Assembly: GCA_977006965.1 (NCBI GenBank)
Contig: OZ345375.1
Span: 2,356,001 to 2,420,000, forward strand
Reading direction: 5' to 3'
From: Phymatolithon calcareum
Lineage: Eukaryota > Rhodophyta > Florideophyceae > Hapalidiales
DNA: 64,000 bases
The notes beneath the pieces are model-generated. The model was not told the origin of the DNA and searched no databases. It saw nothing but the letters and a program-made list of their open reading frames with translations. A program made the translations under genes and the position numbers. Numbering within the stretch: position 1 is the stretch's first letter; every line of letters starts with the position of its first letter. Shown piece after piece: positions 42,851 through 52,031 of this stretch.

Positions 42851-44673
42851 GTTGGCAGTACTTTGTTGCTGTCGTTGTATGGTGAACCAAGGAAGGGCTA
42901 ACGGAAGCCAGCGGCAGTTTAAGTGTGGTAGTTCGCTTCCAGAAATCCCTCCAATATCTGTACTGGGCTGTGGTATTGACTTTCGCGCGACTGGTTCCAT
43001 GTAATCGTATTTGATGCAACGCACATGTGCATTGCACTCGTTTCTAGTTCATCTTTGGTAAAATGAAAGAACACTTTTTTGACAGCAATTCTGCTTCAAA
43101 GAGTATAAATGACGAGTATTACAGGGCCAGGTCGGATGAGCACCATTGCATTGACGTCATGATGATCATCATGACGACAGTACAGTTGTCTCACCAGGAG
43201 TTGCAAGAAAACCAAAAAGTTTTGGGTCTTATATGTGAAATAGAAAAAAATGTGCTTACTGTGAGAAGAGCAGTTATGGGAAACTTATTGTGCGATACGA
43301 TGCGCACAAAAAGTGGAAAGACCTGGGCCACAACGTGTTCCGTGTTCCGCACCGTGGCATCCCACGGTGCTTCGGCACTTGGTGTCTCGCGGTACTTCCA
43401 CGAAACCCAAGCATCCATCACCCGTGCCTGTTTTTTCTGCTCTCGGGCGCTGTTGTGGTACTATTGCGTTGTTATCAAATTCATCCCCAATTCAAAGATC
43501 ACGAATCGTTGCGAAAACGCATAGCGATTCATGAAGGTGCATGGAGATACTGAATATGCAAAACAATATAACATGAGGTCGACATGCAAAATCTAGAGCG
43601 CATTGCACCCCTTGTAAAAAATTCTATTCCAAATTTCATTGACATGGTTGCAATAACCTCTCGGAAAACTTTTAAACCGTTCAATTATCGAAGGAAAACA
43701 AAAATGTTACAATACTTATACCACGCGTCAAAGTACGCAGTATATCACTAAAAAATGCACTTTTGCTGATTTTAAACGGGCGGTATAAGAGTCAACATAT
43801 TTTTCAATTGGCCATATTATGCGGAATTCAGCAGTATAGAATAGGGGCTGTTCGAACTGTGAGGTCGAACTATTTTCTAAAATTTGTTTTACCCTTATAC
43901 TGTCCCTCGAAGTTTTGGTATACTGTTTTCTAAAACGATATACCAAGACTAGAAAGCGATAAACAGTATGTCGAAAGCACGGTAAATGGGATGCACGAAG
44001 TTGCTCAGACTTGGTCATATGTGTGTATGGCACGTAAACCTGCGCTGTCGTCATGATGTCGTCCGGGAAAGTCGTGTAAACCGTATTATATATGATATGC
44101 TTGAGTCGATTACGTGGCCTCGTTTCGCATTTGCTGTCATCGAGTTTTCGCAGAAGGCAAGTGATACTCTTCTTCAGCTGATTACGTAGATGGATCGGAA
44201 AAACTACAGAAGCACCAGACCATTCAGTCCATGCCATATGATAACTCAGGGAATTTCCTTGTTAAGACACAATTGTAGGTGCATTTTATGGTATTGTTCT
44301 CACCGGCATATTCGCATGCCTGTTCTCGAGTTATTTTTATGGTACAAATCTGTGCCTAATAAACATTTTAAATCTTTCAAGAGTGGTTAATTAACTGTTG
44401 CATTGTGCAGTACAGTATAACGTATTTTAATATCGTACTCATGTTTGTGAATGACATTAGAATACCTTGCTTGATAGAAGTGAACCTTTTTGACGCATTC
44501 TAGATGGTGCATTCGCATTGATGCGGGTTCATTTTAATAGTTCCCGGCATGTAATCACGAGCAGAGCAATGCTGTGGATAGAAACATCCAGAAAATTCTC
44601 AACAATTTTAATTTAAACCATCTATGATCAAGGATTCCTCACAACCCCATGTTTAGGAAGCGCCTATGCGGCA
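42851..44673. other. F3 central region with palindromes and two unassigned open frames
   Basis: Perfect 22-bp palindrome CGTCATGATGA/TCATCATGACG at 43155-43176 and hairpin GCACCGTGG/CCACGGTGC at 43349-43370. Two frames longer than 150 codons, 43063-43524 (+) and 43728-44237 (-), have no recognised motif. They may be chance, or remnants of a third gene explaining the greater length of F3. Confidence 0.4.
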
Positions 44674-45583
44674 ATGGAGAGCGACCTTCTCGCTACTCCT
44701 GATATGTTCGCTTTGGCCGGTTGGCGCATCTTCCACAAGACGCCACCGAACAGAACAGTGCGTTCTCGGCGCTTTCGAAGCCATTTTGGAACTACGCCAC
44801 TTGCGTGCGCTCAGATCTGGGCGCGCATTATGGCACCGCCGGGCAGCCTTCCGCACCACTTACTTTGGGCCCTTTTGTTCCTCAAAGTGTACGCATGTGA
44901 GCACGTTCACGCCTCTATGGTTGGTGTGGAAAAAAACACTTTCCGAAAGTGGGCATGGGTGTTTGTTATGCGATTAGCAGTTTTAGAAGCAGTAAGTCGT
45001 TAACCATCTATTTTCCAGATTTTCGCCATTTTTTGACTTTTCTGACTATTTGCTTTAATAGATTTGTTGGGAGAGGTAGCTGAACTGTTGGCCTTTCAAC
45101 GGTTGCTATGTTTCTATAGATGGTACGGATTTTCGTATCGAAGAACAATCAAACTTCGATAAGAATTGGTATTCTATCAAGTTCAATGGACCTGGTCTTA
45201 GGTACGAAATTGGCCTTGCACTAGAAACTGGCGAAATAGTGTGAGTTCACGCCCCTTTTCTCGCCAGCAATCCGGATCTCAAAATTTTCAGATCGGGTAT
45301 GAAGAAAGTGCTCACACAGGGCGAGCGTGCATTGGCAGACAAAGGCTATGGAGATTTGAGTTTTTGGACACCTCGTGACCCCCTGCTCTCTACCGAAGAT
45401 AGAGCTACTTGCGCTGTCCTACGGGCGCGTCACGAAACCGTCAATAAGCGTTTCAAGCAGTTCGGAGTCCTCAGTGAGCGCTTTCGCCACAGCCGCTCCT
45501 TACACGACTTTAGCTTCCATGAAGAGGCAAATATTACACAATTCATGATGTCCTCTGATCCCTTCTTCTATGTGGATTACTGA
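44674..45583 (+). pseudogene. F3 transposase (DDE_Tnp_4 type), two in-frame stops
   Basis: Exon 1 is 44674-44991 (MESDLLATPDMFALAG...), the intron 44992-45061 (70 bp, GTAAGT...TAG), and exon 2 45062-45583. Exon 2 has a TAG a few codons after the junction and a TGA in place of the Trp of F1 IVWVHGPF. The SIDGTDFRI, NPDLKIFRSG, ADKGYGD and RARHETVNKRFKQF motifs remain. The intron site equals that of F1 and F2. Confidence 0.8.
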
Positions 45584-45737
45584 GAAAATTTGGAGAGCGC
45601 CTTTCGAATAAAAATGATGAATAAACTGTTTTGAACAGTTAAGCTGCTCTTACAGAAGAAGTTGTTTTCAATACAATTAGCAATTCGATTTTATGACATA
45701 CGCAAAGTTAAAAAACGTGATTTCCCGCAACTCCCTG

Positions 45738-46970
45738 GATTTTTAGTTGTCCCGATCAGTTAGGACCGAGTGACCAATGGCCCCCTTGAAATATGCGCAA
45801 CTTCTCCCCCTCCCGAGCAGCACGCCAAACTTCCTTAATTTTTTGAATAATGAATGAGTCCAACGGCTGGCAAGGTATGTGCTCTTTGAAGGCAATTTTC
45901 GAATTTGTGTATCAATTCTCTGCACAGCTTGTAACATTTGTTGTATTTCATTATGGCCTTAGAAGTTGTCCATGAAAACTCATCGTGTGCGTCCATAGGG
46001 ATCTTTCCAAATCACGCGCCTGTCGTTAAGCCAACTGCCGAACACGGTGCCGTCCATCCATGCCCTAGGCACTTTTCCGTATGAAACACCAGGGACGTTG
46101 TCATGGAGACCTTGCATTGAGTAATTTCTTTGCTGATTCTTGAATATCATAAACGGGGCTTCCAACTTAGAATCAACGCCTCCGCATATACGGAGAATCA
46201 TTGTCATCCCTTCGCCCCCTAACGCCACGTCAGCATAGGCTACGTTCTCATCTCCCACGTATCCAAGGGTACGTTGATTGTCTTGATTCATCGAAAACTG
46301 TGTTTCATCCATATTTTCGACAATGTTCTCATCAAGAACGCCAGGTGCAAAATCGCGCTCAAACTGGCCCAAGTGATACACAAATAATTTCTCTGTGTGA
46401 ATACGGCGTGCTACACATCGTGCAAATGATCCGTATTCCTTGCATATGATGATATTTGACCTACTCATAAATGCGTATATCCAGTGGCAAGTGATAAGGT
46501 CTCTGACTTGCTTTCTGGACCGCTCATCAATCTCAGTGCCAGGGAATGGTAATCCAGGATCACCCAATGTATGAAGCGCGAGCTGCTTCAGCAGAACATT
46601 GGTGACTTTGACAACTTCCGTTCGTAAGTGTTTAAATTCCGTCAATAGAATTGCGGGAAGGTAGTCCACCCAAGCTGCACGTTTGCGACCACGTCCTTGT
46701 TGAGCCTTGAGATGCATCTTTTTCAACGACACACCCAGAGTTCTTCGAGAGCTGACAGTCATTGAACGATTATCTGGGGTTTTCAATTGGGCCTTGAATT
46801 CACTTCTCTTCTTCCACCAATAGCGAGCTTTCATTCTGTTCGTATTACTGGAGCCACGGAGGAGCATAAGAAACACTTTCACTGCTTTAGAACTAATATT
46901 TGTCTCATTTTCAACCTCAGAAACGACATTTTCCAGCCATAGAATTACTCGCAGCCTTTCGTTGAAACAT
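45738..46970 (-). pseudogene. Pogo-like DDE transposase, N-terminal and core part (alpha-prime copy)
   Basis: The open part 45980-46882 keeps NMDETQFSMNQDNQRTLG, GGEGMTMILRICGG and AWMDGTVFGSWL. Upstream (46883-46970) the N-terminal coding sequence continues with substitutions relative to alpha. Downstream the C-terminal motifs are in other frames, as in alpha, and end at the F3 terminal repeat. In alpha the equivalent of VFGSW is GFDSW, so the copies have drifted separately. Confidence 0.78.
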
Positions 46971-47234
46971 TTTGGGTGGATCGATTAAGAGTGAATTGAT
47001 TGGATGATTCCAAGCTCTGTGGCCGAGAACTGGCCATGATATCGATGGAAGGGTTTGTATTGAGAGTTTGCGAAGGCTATGAGCTTCTTCTTCACTTTCC
47101 TTCCCTCTTTATATACGATTTGAAGTCTATCTTTACGCTCTGCTACTGTAATGCTTACAGTGTAAGCAACTGTAAGCAGTGGTTCTACCTTGGTGATCCT
47201 TCATGGTGTAACTACACATTGAAACCTACGGTAC

Positions 47235-47509
47235 TTACTGCCCTGGCAAGCTATCATCCCATGCTAACATGTTTCAATGATTTTCTATCAGCGTACCGTC
47301 GCCCAGACTTCAAAATGTCATCAGTGGCAAACATTCGTTTGCCATTCCAGTGTGAATCACGCCCTGAGCTCGAAACGTGCGCATGGTCCGGTACTTCTAC
47401 CCGTGTATTGTACATTATTCTCAAGGCGCCAGCGCCAATACTTGCAGTTGATTCAACGATACCTGGATTCGACGCAATCTAACTCTGAATAAAAACCTAT
47501 GCATTTCAA
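47235..47509 (+). pseudogene. F1 partner-protein 3-prime remnant (outer element)
   Basis: The frame TALASYHPMLTCFNDF to STIPGFDAI and stop at 47481-47483 equals the end of the F1 partner gene. An AATAAA and the 3-prime untranslated part follow to 47509. It is then interrupted by the CTG and the inserted F1 copy. The rest of the outer copy was removed by the deletion ending at 47234. The outer terminal segment resumes at 50479. Confidence 0.85.
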
Positions 47510-47606
47510 CTGGAGGTTACGGGAAACGTCGATTTTATCGATATTGATGAAAGTATGATGTAAAATAATTAAATATCAATTGAAATGCATAGGTTTTTAT
47601 TCAGAG

Positions 47607-48533
47607 TTAGATTGCGTCGAATCCAGGTATCGTTGAATCAACTGCAAGTATTGGCGCTGGCGCCTTGAGAATAATGTACAATACACGGGTAGAAGTACCG
47701 GACCATGCGCACGTTTCGAGCTCAGGGCGTGATTCACACTGGAATGGCAAACGAATGTTTGCCACTGATGACATTTTGAAGTCTGGGCGACGGTACGCTG
47801 ATAGAAAATCATTGAATCATGTTAGCATGGGATGATAGCTTGCCAGGGCAGTAACTTTGTGTCCCACGAGCCATTTTTTGTGAAGCGTGAGATGGTCACT
47901 CATGAAGCTGGGCCACACAACTCCAATCTCGGGGTAGTGTCCATTATCCACAACATTTACGGTGACATCATTCTTGTCAACGCCAGACGGTAAAAGCAAA
48001 GCAACCGACGCTCGTTCAGAATTGTAATCATCAGGGTCCTTCCACGTTCCTATGAGATAGATAGGTCTGAACTGCATCGGACCGACGACCAGCTCGCGAC
48101 CAAAATTTGCGGTATTATCTGCAAGCTCTTCGTCGCTTTCCCCATCCGACGTGTCCATTTTTTCAGCACGTGTAGGTTTCTCGTCCACAGTACCTGCAGT
48201 GCAACCGGAAAGCAGTGCCGTCAGTGCAGCCGCTGTCGGCTTGTTTCCAGAAACACCACCTGTTTCATAGAAGAGTTAGCATGTATTGAGAGATGACCAA
48301 ACGAAGAACTCATGGACTCGGCACAGCGTACCTTCCCTGGCTGTTTGACTATACTCCTTCCGCGCCCTCGTCAACAAACTTCTAAAAGTGCCTTCTGAAA
48401 CTTTGTCAAACTTTTCCTTGTCCAGTGCAAGTACTTCACGGGGCAGCATTGTTGAATTAATTGCTCCTTTCTTGATCTTATCCGCGAGCAAGACGAGAAT
48501 ATTTGCAGATTTCGACTGCTTCCTCGGCGCCAT
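47607..48533 (-). pseudogene. F1 transposon partner protein, nonsense mutation (alpha-prime copy)
   Basis: Exon 1 is 48332-48533, the intron 48260-48331, and exon 2 47607-48259. In the block SYHPMLTCFNDF the Cys codon TGT is TGA, which stops the protein about 70 residues early and removes the conserved RVLYIILKAP end. Other exons match the alpha copies with single changes. Confidence 0.85.
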
Positions 48534-49435
48534 ATCTGAGGAAGGTATATGGCACAGGAGCTTTTTTGCGAGCCAAGAGTATGGCACAAAGTGCACGGCG
48601 GACTTATATACTGGGCTATCTGAGTATGATATCACACATGATGATTCGCCCGTTTCGGTTTAGCGCGAAACAGAAACGGCGATAATCATGACACGTGTAT
48701 AAGTATTACATCATACTCAGGTAGTCCACAACATTCGAATTCTGATTCGAAGCAATAATTTTCAAATGTACGTAACTGTCAATGCAAGCGAAAACACAGT
48801 GACTGCATCGCCGGGGCAATCAAAAAGCAAAACTTTAACGCCATGCCATGCTCTCTTTTTTATTCTTTGAACAGTTTTCTTCAACTTTCTGTTAGGACTA
48901 TTGTCCAGGGAGAATGTAAACCTAAAATAGTTGAAGTATGAAGTCGTCATGCAACAAAAATTTGACCAGGAAAATTCAAAAAAAGCTGGATTCGCAAGGC
49001 AAGCGTTTTTTGCACATAACATCAATTAGAGATAAATTATTACTTTTGAAAAAAATGATATCGTCGTGTTGCTTCTATTCTTCTCCACAACCTCAAACAC
49101 CATAGAATTAGGGACCCAAGACTATTTAAGAAAAATCTGCTGTTTCTTTCGTAGGAACGCTCGTAAAAGACAAGCGTTTTCAAATTCGTTGCAAGTGCGA
49201 AGACAAGCGAAAAAGTTTCGTACATGAACACGTGTAGAAATTATATTTTTTAAATCAGCCAATAAAATAGAGTTAAAAAATTTCCGATTTTTTCCAATTT
49301 TATTTTCGAAGAAAACTAATTTTCCTAAATTATGAGAGTATTAGAGTGTTCAGAACCAGATCTGGTTCTCAGCACTCCATTACCGGCTTGATCATCTCGC
49401 GCAGAAACGGCAGAGAAACTTTCATTGTGCAATCA

Positions 49436-50350
49436 ATGCACATTTTGACTACTCCGAAGGTGTTCGCTCAAATTGGGAGTGAAATGTGGGAAGGTCGATT
49501 ATGGCGAAACGAGGACAGCTCTTTCGCACGTCGGCGTTTTCGTGGTATGTTCGGTGTGACGGCAAAAGCGTGTACAGTTATATGGGCTTTCCTGGCAAAT
49601 GATCGCCCAACAGGAAGCGAACCGAAGCACCTGCTCTGGGCGCTTGTATTTCTGAAGCCCTACGCCAGCGAGAACGTGAACAGCGCGCTCTGCTGTTCTG
49701 ATGAGAAGACGTTCCGAAAGTGGCAGTGGTTGTTTGTTTGTTTGATTGCTGCAATGAACGTGGTATGTTGTTCTCATTCCAATCTAGCATTAAGCCGATT
49801 GTTACTACTGCTAACATCACAAGCAGATTCATTGGAACTCCCGGCGCGATGGTTTCGCGATCAACAATTGCTGTGTGTGAGCATTGATGGCACCGACTGC
49901 CGAATTCGGGAACCGACACCATTCGACTGGAAATGGTACTCTCACAAATTCAAGAGTGCTGGTTTGCGCTACGAGGTTGGACTATGCATAAGCTCTGGTA
50001 CTATTGTTTGGGTGCATGGGCCGTTCGCATGTGGTGCATTTCCTGATGTTTCTATTTTCCGACTTGGCATGAAACATGCCCTTGCTCCCGGCGAGAAAGT
50101 CATCGCTGACAAAGGGTACCGGGATGAAAAATGCGAACAGCCCCCTGCAAGCGATAACCAATACAAACTGACGTATGCTACGATACGGGCAAGGCATGAG
50201 ACCTTGAACTCCCGCTTGAAAAACTTTCGTGTCCTCTCTGATACATTCCGGCACGATGTTTCCCTCCATGGGATCTGCTTCCACGCAGTTGCGAATATTA
50301 CCTGTATCATGACCAAGCTGAGCGACCCTCTCTTCAATGTTAGCTTCTAG
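49436..50350 (+). pseudogene. F1 transposase, 2-bp insertion at exon 2 (alpha-prime copy)
   Basis: Exon 1 is 49436-49762 and the intron 49763-49826 (64 bp). In exon 2, alpha reads TGCTATGTGAGC whereas here it is TGCTGTGTGTGAGC: two extra bases, so the spliced message meets a stop at once. By coincidence 64 + 2 is divisible by 3, so the unspliced sequence reads as one continuous frame of 334 codons. That frame lacks the conserved IHWNS...CYVSIDG junction and should not be taken as the protein. Confidence 0.8.
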
Positions 50351-50478
50351 AGTACGAAGGCCATGACAGAATGTCAATAAAATGGAGCTATTGCAGAAAC
50401 GTGCATTTGAGTTCGATTAATCAAGAATATTGAAACATCAAATAAAATCAAAAAGTTGCCGTTTCCCGTAACCTCCTG

Positions 50479-50542
50479 ATATTTAATTATTTTACATCAT
50501 ACTTTCATCAATATCGATAAAATCGACGTTTCCCGTAACCTC
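50479..50542 (+). mobile_element. Orphan F1 partner-side terminal segment (outer element)
   Basis: It equals alpha 10176-10239 with single differences and ends in AACCTC followed by CTG. It is the far end of the outer F1 into which 47513-50475 inserted. Confidence 0.82.
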
Positions 50543-50766
50543 CTGGGCTGAGCGCTGCGGACCTTGACGATTTTGTAACGTCACGATCAAGGTTGGTGAA
50601 CCCTCTCTGTCATAAGGAGTGCAGGTTTTGCTAGCTGTATCATAAATGGAACGCTAGGCGTGGGACAGCACCTGTAAGAATCATCTATTGATTTACTGAA
50701 GAAATTTTGAGTTTTCCTATCGCACCCAAATTTCCTGGTTTCCCTCCTCGGCTGCTGTCCTTTGCA

Positions 50767-50801
50767 ACGGATTTTGCCTCCATCATGGAGGCAAAATCCG
50801 T
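50767..50801. repeat. 35-bp palindrome upstream of the DeSI-like gene (alpha-prime copy)
   Basis: Same 17-bp arms and single-base centre as 10464-10498, without any change, in the leader or promoter of the second DeSI-like gene. Confidence 0.7.
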
Positions 50802-50916
50802 GATGGCAGAAACGTCGAAGTTTTGACCACGGCCACAATCAGGCGCCCACCATCTCGCCGTCTTTGTCCGAAGCGCCACCTTCATCGTTACGGTCATTAA
50901 GGACAAAGCACGCACC

Positions 50917-51606
50917 ATGGCAAACGAGCCCAACGGCGCTCCCGACACTCTGCAAGTCCCAGTCGAGCTGAATGTGTACGATTTGCTCCAGCCGGAGAAA
51001 CCGGAAGCTATCTCGACGCTGAATTGGTACCTTTATGGTCTCGGTATGGGACTGTATCACAGTGGTGTGTCAATATACGGTACAGAGTATTGCTTCGGCG
51101 GCCATCCGGATGCATACACTGGTGTCTTCGAGGTGGAACCGCGCGACGCTCCCGAGGCAAAATACCGCGAAACGATCGTTGTGGGCTACACATCGCTGAG
51201 TCCTATCGATGTAGCATTGCTCGTAAACCAGATGTCCAATCACTGGTTGGGTAATTCGTACAATTTGCTCACGAGGTACGTGTGTTATTCATTGCGTTTC
51301 TTCATATTGCAATCGTGCCGTCGAATTTGACCATCTGACTTCTCATGAAGGATGTGAATCCGCAGAAACTGTAACCATTTTGCGAGTGAATTGTGCGAAA
51401 AACTCACGGGAAATCCGGCACCAGGCTGGGTGAACCGCCTGGCATGGATGGGGGAAAAGGCAAAGTTCTTGCTCCCAGAGGGTATCGACAACCCAATGGC
51501 CGCCCCCGTGCAGGCAGCGCATGTGCACACAACACCCGCAACGGATGCCGCCGCGCGTGCGGCGAGAGAACAGCAAAACAGCGCTGATCCGAAGGAGAGC
51601 TATTAA
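50917..51606 (+). CDS. DeSI-like (PPPDE domain) deSUMOylating isopeptidase, alpha-prime copy
   Basis: Exon 1 is 50917-51275, the intron 51276-51365 (90 bp), and exon 2 51366-51606, 199 residues. His48 (GLYHSGVSIYG) and Cys122 (TRNCNHF) are kept. It differs from the alpha protein at a single obvious position, Met for Leu in NPMAAPVQ. Both copies are open and correctly spliced in prediction, so gene dosage may be doubled. The F1 end lies about 370 bp upstream of the ATG. Confidence 0.9.
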
Positions 51607-52031
51607 CATTTTTCGTGCTGCGGCACCTTCGACGCATGTGGGCACATGATTTAGTGTCGATGTACAGATTTGTAGCTACAGTAAAAAGGGGTAAGGCTTC
51701 TGGTGTGCAGCATCCTCGGCGTGGAATCATAAGCCGTCACACTGACTTAACTGGTTTTGGAGATGTTTTTTGTCATGACTGTGCGAGAAAGAATTATGGT
51801 AAACCCGAAGTTCTTGTCGCGTGAGCTATTAGCACTGGTGTTTATGAGTTTGTGGACCCTCATCCGCAGAAGATCTAAAGTTTAGCATGTGGATTTTAAA
51901 ACGAGAGAGCAAGATTTTCAAAAGCCTGAAAAATCGGAACTGATGCGTTACTTCTACCCTTGTCATTGTGTGAAGCAGAATCTATCTTACAGAAGGAGAG
52001 TCTTTATCGTGGCGCTATGTCGGCAAACTAT
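51607..52031. other. Convergent intergenic region
   Basis: About 420 bp between the DeSI-like gene (+) and the ligase gene (-), duplicated at 11304-11731. It has short frames only, with nothing recognised. Confidence 0.4.

Larger units (their letters stand above)
41772..45734. mobile_element. F3 two-gene DDE transposon, 3,963 bp, inserted in the pogo-like gene
   Basis: The ends are GGAGGTGCAGGAAATC (41772) and the complement of GGAGTTGCGGGAAATC (to 45734), flanked by CTG at 41769-41771 and 45735-45737. The partner gene is minus and the transposase plus, divergent. The middle is about 0.9 kb longer than in F1 and F2. Both genes are damaged. The interrupted pogo-like gene supplies an independent proof of the ends. 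A further F3 end is at 1-201. Confidence 0.88.
47513..50475. mobile_element. F1 two-gene DDE transposon, complete ends, nested in another F1
   Basis: Length 2,963 bp. Terminal repeats GAGGTTACGGGAAAC at 47513 and its complement ending at 50475, flanked by CTG (47510-47512 and 50476-50478). The outer F1 sequence on both sides (47235-47509 and 50479-50542) joins into a continuous F1 3-prime end when the insert and one CTG are removed. This copy shows the full partner-side terminus. Both its genes carry one inactivating change. Confidence 0.9.

Noticed and set aside
43728-44237. 169-codon minus-strand frame as a third F3 gene
   Set aside because: No motif, AT-rich, no counterpart in F1 or F2; listed only as an unassigned frame.
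49346-50350. Single 334-codon transposase frame taken at face value
   Set aside because: The middle part is intron sequence; the conserved junction seen in F2 and alpha F1 is lost, and the frame depends on a 2-bp insertion.
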